Source: Chloracidobacterium sp. (GTDB taxonomy: Bacteria; Acidobacteriota; Blastocatellia; Pyrinomonadales; Pyrinomonadaceae). Taken from it: a stretch of 64,000 nt of DNA. Location of the stretch: assembly GCA_016711345.1 (NCBI GenBank), contig JADJTD010000001.1, positions 2,046,001 through 2,110,000 of the forward strand. The letters are read 5' to 3'. The position numbers were made by a program, and so were the translations under genes. Shown here one piece after another: positions 54,069 through 63,000 of this stretch. Each line of letters opens with the position of its first letter. The stretch's first letter is position 1. The notes below the pieces were generated by a model. It saw only the letters and a list, made by a program, of their open reading frames with translations, was not told the origin of the DNA and did not search any database.

Positions 54069-56267
54069 ATGCAGAAATCAGTATTCCGATCGATCTCGAC
54101 GATCCTTTCTTTAATTATTATGATCTCGCTCAGCGTCGAAGTTCCGGCGGCAAGCGCCGTTGACAACAGTTTTGGTGCTGCAGGAAAACTTGTAATAGTC
54201 GGTGCAGTCAATCCTAACGGCTTGAGTCAGGCGAATGCGATAACGCAGGATGCAGCAACTGGAAAGATCGTCACAGCCGGAGCGGGACAGGTCGCGACAA
54301 GTTCGGCTTACGGCTTTTCGGTCTCGCGTTTTTCATCGACTGGCGAACTGGACACAACATTCGGCCCAACCGGAACGTCAGTTGTCATCTTTTCAAGCGG
54401 CAGTGTTGCTCAGGATTCTCAGGCGACCGGCGTTGCAATTCAGCCAACCACTGGCAAGATTATTGCGATAGGTAACATTTTGACCTCGTCGGCGTATTTC
54501 TCGGGTATCACACGGTTAAACGACAACGGTACACTCGACACCAATTTTGGCACTAGTGGTTCACTTATCACTCAGTTCAACAGCACGACCTCGTTCGTGC
54601 AGGACATTTGGATGCTTGCGGATGGCTCAATGTACGTCGCAGGAGGCCTGGGAACCGGCTCGGGACGAAACTTCTTTCTGGCTAAGGTGACTGCAAACGG
54701 AGCTCTCGACACGACCTTCGGAACGGGCGGAGTCGTCACGACCGATTTCAACAGCGGCACGGACAATGCATTTTCGATAGCGGTTCATCCAACAACCGGC
54801 TCGATAACACTTGGCGGCAGTTCTGGTAACGCGTGTGCTCTCGCCCGTTACCTGAGCAATGGAAATCTTGATACTTCATTTGCCGGCACCGGCAAGATAT
54901 TCAATGACGTTTCTACAAACCCGGACTATTTGCGAAAAGTGATGGTAGATGCGGCTGGTGCCGTGATTGGGATTGGTGTCAGATCCCCGACCGGATTTGA
55001 GCGTCATTTGCTGTTGAAATACACAGCGGCCGGTGTCCTCGATCCGACATTCGGAACGAGTGGCGTGGCAGGCGGCTATTTTGGAAACAGTCAGGAATTA
55101 ATTCAAGATGCAACACTTGTTGCGGGCGGAAAGATCGTAACAACGGGTTATTGGGCAGGAACGATAAATACACGCGCTGGGATCGCTCGCTACAACGCAG
55201 ATGGCTCTGTCGATAAATCATTTGGTTGTAACGGTAGCCTTATATCGACATACGGTCCCGGAACATCAGCCTATGGATTTGCGATCACGGCAACATCCGG
55301 GGGGGGCTTTATGGTTGCCGGAAAAGGCACTAACGCATCAATCAGTCAGGAAAGCACAGCGGTAGCGGCCTTCATTAATCCGACTTCGCCATCGCAATGT
55401 GCAGTTGCTGACTTTGACCATGACGGCATTTCCGATTTTTCCGTAGTTCGGCCTGATGCCGACGGCAACGGACGCATGGGCTTGTTTCGTTCGATGAGTA
55501 CAGGTGCGATCAACCCGCAATTTTCAAATTTTGTATCGTACCGACAATGGGGATTGTCCACGGACAAAGCGGTGCCGGCTGATTACGACGGCGACGCAAG
55601 ACCAGATGATGCGATCTATCGTGCAGGAACCTGGTGGATATTCCAGTCGTCCGCAAGCAGTACTCGCTCCGTGACTTTTGGCCTGGCAGATGATATTCCC
55701 GTGCCGGCAGATTTTGACGGTGATGGAACTGCGGACATCAGCATCTTTCGTCCGTCGGACGGCACTTGGTGGAGGCAGAACAGCTCAAATCAACAGGTAA
55801 TTGCAGTGCGTTGGGGCCAAAGCGGTGACGTTCCACTGATTGGTGATTTTGACGGAGATTACAAGGCAGATCAGGCAGTCTTCCGACCATCCAACGGTGC
55901 TTGGTACATACTTCAGAGTTCTAACGGTTTGGCACGAGGCGATGCTTTTGGCCAGAACGGCGACATTCCTTTGAGCGGTGATTTTAACGGTGATGGAAAG
56001 TCAGATCTCGCTGTGTACCGTCCGTCCGCATCATCATGGTACATTGCAAAACCAACCGGTGTGCCGGCACAGAATTTCAACGCAACGCAGTTTGGCATAT
56101 CGACCGATGTGCCGGTACCGGCAGACTACGACGGCGACGGAAAAACGGACATTGCAATCTATCGAAATGGAGTTTGGTGGATATTAAAAAGCTCAAACGG
56201 CCAAGCGTATGCCGTCAACTATGGACTATCGACCGATAAGCCAGTTCCATCCATTTACATGCCGTAA
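54069..56267 (+). CDS. Secreted delta-60 repeat / FG-GAP repeat protein
   Basis: This 732-residue exported protein has a signal peptide (ILSLIIMISLSVEVPAASA, cleavage expected after ASA near residue 30). Residues about 33-440 hold six or so delta-60 repeats, each with the LDTTFG/DTSFAGTG turn (RFSSTGELDTTFGPTG, RYLSNGNLDTSFAGTG, RYNADGSVDKSFGCNG) and the GxIVTAG strand. From about 440 to the end are five to six FG-GAP-like repeats (PADFDGDGTADISIFRPSDG, SGDFNGDGKSDLAVYRPS), with Ca-binding D-x-D-G-D-G loops. The C-terminus YGLSTDKPVPSIYMP lacks an anchor or sorting motif. AAGGGG seven bases before ATG is a clear ribosome site. A terminator at 56294-56324 ends the gene. It lies between the sigma factor and kinase genes, so it may be under their control. 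Confidence 0.88.
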   Translation: MQKSVFRSISTILSLIIMISLSVEVPAASAVDNSFGAAGKLVIVGAVNPNGLSQANAITQDAATGKIVTAGAGQVATSSAYGFSVSRFSSTGELDTTFGPTGTSVVIFSSGSVAQDSQATGVAIQPTTGKIIAIGNILTSSAYFSGITRLNDNGTLDTNFGTSGSLITQFNSTTSFVQDIWMLADGSMYVAGGLGTGSGRNFFLAKVTANGALDTTFGTGGVVTTDFNSGTDNAFSIAVHPTTGSITLGGSSGNACALARYLSNGNLDTSFAGTGKIFNDVSTNPDYLRKVMVDAAGAVIGIGVRSPTGFERHLLLKYTAAGVLDPTFGTSGVAGGYFGNSQELIQDATLVAGGKIVTTGYWAGTINTRAGIARYNADGSVDKSFGCNGSLISTYGPGTSAYGFAITATSGGGFMVAGKGTNASISQESTAVAAFINPTSPSQCAVADFDHDGISDFSVVRPDADGNGRMGLFRSMSTGAINPQFSNFVSYRQWGLSTDKAVPADYDGDARPDDAIYRAGTWWIFQSSASSTRSVTFGLADDIPVPADFDGDGTADISIFRPSDGTWWRQNSSNQQVIAVRWGQSGDVPLIGDFDGDYKADQAVFRPSNGAWYILQSSNGLARGDAFGQNGDIPLSGDFNGDGKSDLAVYRPSASSWYIAKPTGVPAQNFNATQFGISTDVPVPADYDGDGKTDIAIYRNGVWWILKSSNGQAYAVNYGLSTDKPVPSIYMP

Positions 56268-56293
56268 TATGTTTTAGGGATTCTTTCGTGTAG

Positions 56294-56324
56294 GAGCCGG
56301 ATTATTCAGTCCGGTTCTTTTTTT
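56294..56324. terminator. Bidirectional intrinsic terminator
   Basis: Stem GAGCCGGATT (56294-56303) pairs with AGTCCGGTTC (56308-56317), ten pairs including two G-T wobbles, with an ATTC loop and T-run 56318-56324. It lies in the 55-bp gap between the convergent ends of the delta-60 gene (56267) and the sigma factor gene (56323) and would terminate the plus-strand transcript efficiently. On the minus strand the T-run is less complete. Confidence 0.9.
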
Positions 56325-56889
56325 ATTTCGTTGATTCCTTGCCGAGTTCGCGTTGAAACCACGCTTTTGCAAAAGTCCATTCGCGCCTGACCGTAGATTC
56401 GCCGATCTTCAAAATATATGCAGTTTCCTCGATCGAAAGTCCGCCAAAAAATCTAAGCTCGACGATCTTTGCCTGTCGCGGATCTAGTTGTTCGAGACTT
56501 TGCAGTGCCTCATCGAGGGCAAGCAGGTCGATCGGACGGCGATTAGGCAAACTGATGGCCTCGTCAAGGACAAGTTTGTGGCCGCTTCTTTTTTGTGTTT
56601 TTCGAGCACGGGCATGATCGATCAAAACCTTCCGCATCACCTCTGCCGCAACTGAAAAAAACTGAGCTCGATTCTGCCACGAAACATTTTTCCAATCCAC
56701 GAGCCGCATATAGGCTTCGTGAACGAGGGCCGTCGCTTGTAACGTGTGATCGCTGCGCTCATTGTGCATATACGCACCCGCCAGACTGCGAAGGTCGTCG
56801 TAAACGAGCTCCAGCAACTTATCGGGCGACGCTTCGTCGCCGGCGCTCATCTCGTTCAGAAGTTTTGTTATCTCAATATCCGCTTTCAT
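56323..56889 (-). CDS. ECF-like RNA polymerase sigma factor (SigK/RpoE-like, kinase-associated group)
   Basis: From the ATG at 56889 the protein has 188 residues (an upstream TTG at 56976 would add 29 residues not typical of the family). Region 2 is EASPDKLLELVYDDLRSLA followed by DHTLQATALVHEAYMRLV and NRAQFFSVAAEVMRKVLIDHARAR; the latter is the hallmark of the ECF-like group often encoded with Ser/Thr kinases in Acidobacteriota and Planctomycetes. Region 4 is LDPRQAKIVELRFFGGLSIEETA followed by ILKIGESTVRREWTFAKAWF, a helix-turn-helix for -35 recognition. It is on the same strand as the kinase at 51313, with the delta-60 gene between. It may control one or more of the large secreted proteins. 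Confidence 0.9.
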   Translation of the reverse strand: MKADIEITKLLNEMSAGDEASPDKLLELVYDDLRSLAGAYMHNERSDHTLQATALVHEAYMRLVDWKNVSWQNRAQFFSVAAEVMRKVLIDHARARKTQKRSGHKLVLDEAISLPNRRPIDLLALDEALQSLEQLDPRQAKIVELRFFGGLSIEETAYILKIGESTVRREWTFAKAWFQRELGKESTK

Positions 56890-57023
56890 TTCACTAATCC
56901 TGAATAACAGCCAATTATACTTACTATCCCGTAAAAAAATAGGTTTTTTTTGACCATTGGTGAGCGTTTCCGGCAAATATTCTCGCCCTACTAAGTAAAG
57001 AGATTGATTTGCGAGGTAACGTC

Positions 57024-60000
57024 ATGCGAAAAATCACGGGTTTAATTATCGTCATAGCTTTCTTGGGTTTGGTAAAAGTCGTTTATCCAAATGTGTCATT
57101 TGGATTGATGGAATTTATCACCGGCATTCAACGGGCTTCATTGGCAGTCGAAAACGCTCCTTTATTGCCTAGGGTCGCTGACAAAGACAAGCCCGGTTAT
57201 CCGCATGTAAATTACGATGATCCTCTGCTCTCATTGCCTGCAGATGCAAAATCTGTATACTCTCCGGCAGTTGCCGGCGTGACTGCTGATTTTGACTTTG
57301 ATGGGGTGCAAGACCTTGTCTCGGTTGATACAAGCGGCAAGATCACTTTTTATAAGGGCAACGCCGATACGATCTATCCAAATTCTCCTGAGGCAAAGCT
57401 TCGTCGTGCCGAAAGCGGGGAAGCAACGGCATTTTCGAAAGCTGTGCCGGACCGGTCCCTGCCAATCTCACCTGATTTCATTTCGGCTGGCGATTTTAAT
57501 GCAGACGGCAAGGCGGACATTTTGGCCGCGGCTAGGGGAACAAACATCATATATTGCGCTGCTGGCGATGGAAACGGCAGATTTTTAGCTCCGAGTGCAA
57601 TTACCGTTGATGGGCAGATCACGGCACTTGAGACGGGCGAAATAGGCCGGCCGGATCAGCAAGCCGACATCGCTGTCGCCTATGTGGGCAAGGGCAGTTC
57701 TTTTGTCGCGGTATACGAACATCCTGAAGGAGCATTTGCGCGAAAGCCCGAGAAATTCGCTTTGCCGACAGCCGCAAGATCGCTTGCGATCGGCAATCTT
57801 GATAAAGACCCTTATGGTGATGTGGCAGCAGCTGGAGGCTCATCATTGACCTTGATACACGGTCGGGGACAGGCGTACCCGCTTGATCTGAAGGCCGACC
57901 TCGACATAGAGCGCCCCTCTGCTTTTTTGCAATCAAAGCAAATGCCGTTCTCGATCGTCGATCTTGCGATTGGGCGTTTCGGCAAGGAACGCGGCGAGAG
58001 CATAGCCCTGCTTTCGTCAGACGGCAGGATCAGTTTGCTTGAACCGCGGAGAAGTGACGTCGCAGTTACCACAAATAAACTCACGCGCGATGAGATTCGA
58101 CAAACCGGAGCAACTAGCATGCGGCCTGTTGATGCCGACATTGGAAACTATGGCATGATCAAAAACGATCTGCCAAAGACCGAAGCAGAAGCCGACGAGC
58201 GAGGCCAGCTCATGGCCGATGCGTCTGCGATAAAAGAAGATCGGGAAAAAGTGTTTAACGACAAGTTTGCGGCTCTGCAAAAAGAATCGGCAAAGCTCAC
58301 TCCAGCCGAACGGGCAAAAAAATTGAGCGACGATATTCAAAAAACACTTGACACGAACGCCCGACGAAAGGTCGCGTTTGAAGCAACCTTAGCACCAAAG
58401 CCTGTGCCGTTTTCTAAATTCCGGATAGAAACTGTTGCTGCCGATCCGGCTATAGCAGCGGCTGTTTCGAACGGTCGGCCGAATCAACTCATAAAAGGCA
58501 GATTCTCCGATTCCGGTCTGGATGATCTCGCGATTATTGATGCCGTCACAAACAACATTCATATCGTTGGAAAATGGAACAGTTCTCAACAAATGGGCAG
58601 AGCAAACACGGTTTCGATCAGCGCCGGTGCAGGCTCAAGCGCTATTGTGCCAATGCGTCTTAACGCAGACGCGTTGAGCGATATTGTTGTGCTTGGCAGC
58701 TCACCGATTGTGATGATGTCGCTGCCCGCGGCCACGTTTACTGTTAACTCGACCGATGCCGACAGCGGAGGTGATTGCGTGACGCCAAATCAGGTTTGTA
58801 CGCTTCGCAGAGCGCTCTTTCTGGCCAATACAAACATCGGCGGTACTAACCTCATCGTATTCGATATTCCAGGCTCAGGTGTACAGACATTACATCCGTC
58901 ATCAAATTTTACCGACATCAATAAGCAGACAACGATCGACGGCACGACGCAGCCGGGGTTTGCCGGCTCTCCGCTCATCGAAATCTCCGGTGATCTGATG
59001 GCCGGCGGCCACGAAGGACTAAAGATCAAAGCATCGAATTCGCTCGTGCGCGGCCTGGCGATCAATCAAATCCCGAGCTATTACGACGACGATAGCGGCT
59101 CACAGATCGGCGGGAGCGGGATTACGGTGTTAAGCACATCTAGTTTTCCTAATGTTGGAAATGTGATCATCGAAGGCAATTTTCTCGGAACCGATCCGAC
59201 CGGCGAAATTAAGAAAGGCAACGATGCAAACGGCGTTCATATTTTTGACGCCGACAACAACACTATCGGCGGAACGACCGCGCAAGCAAGAAATATTCTA
59301 TCGGGTAACGGGAATCCCGACGAAAACAAGCAGGGTGTCGGACTCGCGATAACCGGCGGCAATAACAATTTTATTTATGGTAATTACATAGGAACTAATT
59401 CGCTTGGCAATATCAAAGTCGGCAACTCGTACGGCGTTTTCTTTACCGGTATTAATAATCGTTTTGGTGGCGATGGATTTGGCGAGGGCAACGTTGTTTC
59501 AGGCAACGGTGGACCTGAAAATACCTTTGGCCAATGTCAGGGCGGAGGCATATACATGTTCGGCCTGATCTCACTGGAAGACGGCAGCCTTCAAACTGAT
59601 TCTAATGTTTTAAAGGGTAATAAGATCGGCACGACCGCGAACGGCGTCGGTCCTCTTGGAAATTGTGGCGTCGGGGTTAGCTCACCTGCCGATGTTAATA
59701 CGACCATCGGTTCCATCGCCCATAACGGTCGCAATGTTATTTCGGATAACGGTTGGGATGCTCTGTATTGCGGATATGCCAGCCAAAGTACGTTCGGACT
59801 CAGCGGTGCCTGCTACATAATCGGAAACAATATTGGAACAGATATCACCGGCACGACCGCGATGCGGAACGACCAAAGGAATAATAGCTGCGTCGGATTT
59901 TGTCTGATAACCGACACGGTTTGGACTACGCCGAGTGATCTTGCTTTCGTTATTGTTGGATCGCCGGGCGGAACCTCGCCCAGTGGTGACTGCACTGGGA

Positions 60001-63000
60001 TGTGCAACCTTATATCCGGAAACAACGATCCGGGCGGTTTTGGCGGTGGCGGTCTTTATCGCTCGGGTTATGGCTTTGTGTTTGCGGTAAACAATTATCT
60101 CGGCGTAAACCGTTCGGGAACAGCCGCATTGCCAAATCGACAAGGATTCAATTCATACTACGGTAGTTATGTTTTCGGAGCCGAACTAAGTGACGGCAAC
60201 GGAGGCACGGTTGACGGTGGCAATATCGCATCGGGTAACGACCAGTCCGGCGCCTCTACAACGCACATCGCGGGCGGTGGAACTTTTGAGATCCGAGGCA
60301 ATATAGTGGGTTTGTCATCCGATGGAAATACTTCGATTGGGAATGGGGTTGGCGGGACCGTCTCCTGCGGCGTTTGCTCCCGTTCGTTTGGAGGAACTTC
60401 GGCTGCGATCGGCGGCACCGGCAACTTGCAGCGTAATTACATCGCGGCTGAGACAAGTGATCCATATTACAACGGGACACGAGGCACAGGCCTTAGTATA
60501 TCAACCTTCGCCGGGGCTTCGGTGACCGTCTTCAATAATTTCATCGGCCTTAACAAGTCTGGAAATCTTGCAGGTAATTCCGGTCATGGTATAGAAGCTT
60601 CTGGCGACGGACGGACCACGATCGGCGGATATAACCCGGGCGAAATGAACTTCATCATCGGCAATGGCCGTGGAGGAGTTGTCGTTTCACAATTTACTCA
60701 TCCGCAGACCGGCATATCGCCTGCAAGAAATGTAACGATAAGCAAAAACGCCATCGCTATCAACGGCGGACTCGGCATCGATCTCGTCAACGCAACTTTG
60801 TCTGATCCTTATCCGTCCGGCGTAACAACGAATGATTGCTTCGACGTAGACGACGGAGCCAACGGATATCAGAATTTTCCCGAGTTGTTTGAGGCGGTGA
60901 TCAACGGCAACGGAACAGTGTCAATTCCTACGACTTTAAGGAGCGTTCCCGCGAGCCAATTTACGATCGACTACTATCAGAGTCCCGCAGCCGATCCATC
61001 GACTTACGGCGAAGGGTCAAATTATATAGGCTCGGTAAATGTGCAAACCGACGGCAATGGCTTTGCGGGCTTTACATTCGTGTCAGCGAATCCGGTCATA
61101 CCGACACAACTGGCGTTTACCGCAACCGCAACCGACTTATTTGGAAACACCTCAGAGTTCTCGTGTGCTGCAGGTGTTTGCACGACCGGAACTTTTCAAC
61201 AGGCGTTGGAAAGTCCTGAGGTTACTTGTATCGAGCCGATCGTCGTAACAATCGACAGCGATGAAAGCGATCCTAATACGGCGGACGGCTTTTGTGATGT
61301 TGATACAAGTAACACAGGGCTGCAGTGTTCGCTTCGAGCAGCGATACAGGAAGCGAATGCACGCAATGGATTTGACGTAATCAACTTCGACATTCCGGGC
61401 GGCGGCGTTCGTACCATACAGCCGATGACGGCTCTCCCTACAATTACCGAACGCGTGATGGTAAACGGTACATCTCAGCCGGGCTATTTGGATTCTCCGC
61501 TAATTGAAATCAGGGACGGGAACAACTCCGGAAACGGCATTGCTATCCAAACCAATAATGTGACGATTAATGGCCTTGCCATACATCGTTTTGTTGGAGC
61601 GGACATTTTAATTCAGGGTAGCGACAACGTGGTGGAATCTTGTTTTCTCGGAATATTTCCGGACGGGATGACTGCAGACAATACCAGACAAGCAATCAGC
61701 GCAATTGCAATTTCGGGAAGCTCCTCGCAAAGGAACCGGATCGGCGGAGCCGTATCGGAAAATGGAAACGTGATCGGAAACAGCGAGGCCGGTATTTTTC
61801 TTCAGGGCGGGGCGAACGCAAATACGGTGATCAATAACAAGATCGGAACCAACAAGATCGGAACTGGCTCTTTGCCGAATGGCATTGGAATCGCAATCGC
61901 CGCATCTAATGGCAACACGATCGGTGGCATTCTCGATGAGGACACAAACCTGATCTCGGGAAACACAACCGCCGGAATCGACATAACCGCGGGATCAAAC
62001 ACCAATCGCATCGAAGGGAATATGATCGGAACCGACACAACCGGCAATGCCCCACTGAAAAATGGATTTGCGGGACTAGTAATTCTAAGCTCTGCCGCGA
62101 ACAATACTATCGGTGGGTCGAACGACCGACGAAATATCATCTCCGGCAATGCCCCGAACAACGGCATCGTCATTGGGAACGGAGCCGGCCAAAATACGAT
62201 ATCCGGCAATTATATTGGAATAAATAAAGCCGGAACAGCCGCCTTGCCGAATAAATGGGGAGTGGCATTACTTGACACAAGTAACGCAGTTGGAAGCTCT
62301 ACAGGGCCGCCGAATATCGTTTCAGGTAATGAATTAGGCGTTGTTCTTTCAGGAGAGAGCGCACCCTTAAGCAGTGCAAATGTTATTAACAACCGGATCG
62401 GAACCGATCCATCCGGCAACAATGCAATCCCTAACAGGCAAGGCGTCGTTCTCCTAGAAAATGTTACAAATGCGTCAATTTCACAGAACCTTATCTCCGG
62501 AAACACAGAGCAGGGAATCCTAACCGGCGGCATCACCGTAGGGCCGTCAAACGTTTCGATTTCCGATAACAAGATCGGCACAAAGCAAAACGGCACCGAT
62601 CCTTTGCCAAATAGGGACGGGGTCATTCTTTTCTCAGGCACAAACAACTCCACTGTATCCGGGAACACAATTTCAGGAAATACCTATAGTGGTTTGCAGT
62701 TGGGGGGCGGCGGCGTTGGTTCGCAGCTGGCACTGGATTTGGCTCACATCCTCGGCAGGGAAGAGCTGACCAAAACCCTGCCCATCGAGAATAATACGGT
62801 CACCGGAAACCGTATAGGGACAACCAGCAGCGGATCCTTTGGGTTGGGAAATGGAAAAACGGGTGTCTTTCTTGCTGTCGATGCATTCAATAACCAGATA
62901 GGCGGCAAGCGAAGCGCTTTTGAAGGCAACGTTATCTCTGGCAATGATCAAACTCCAGGTATCGGCATCGCTATCGGCACCCTTATCTTCGGTGGCGACT

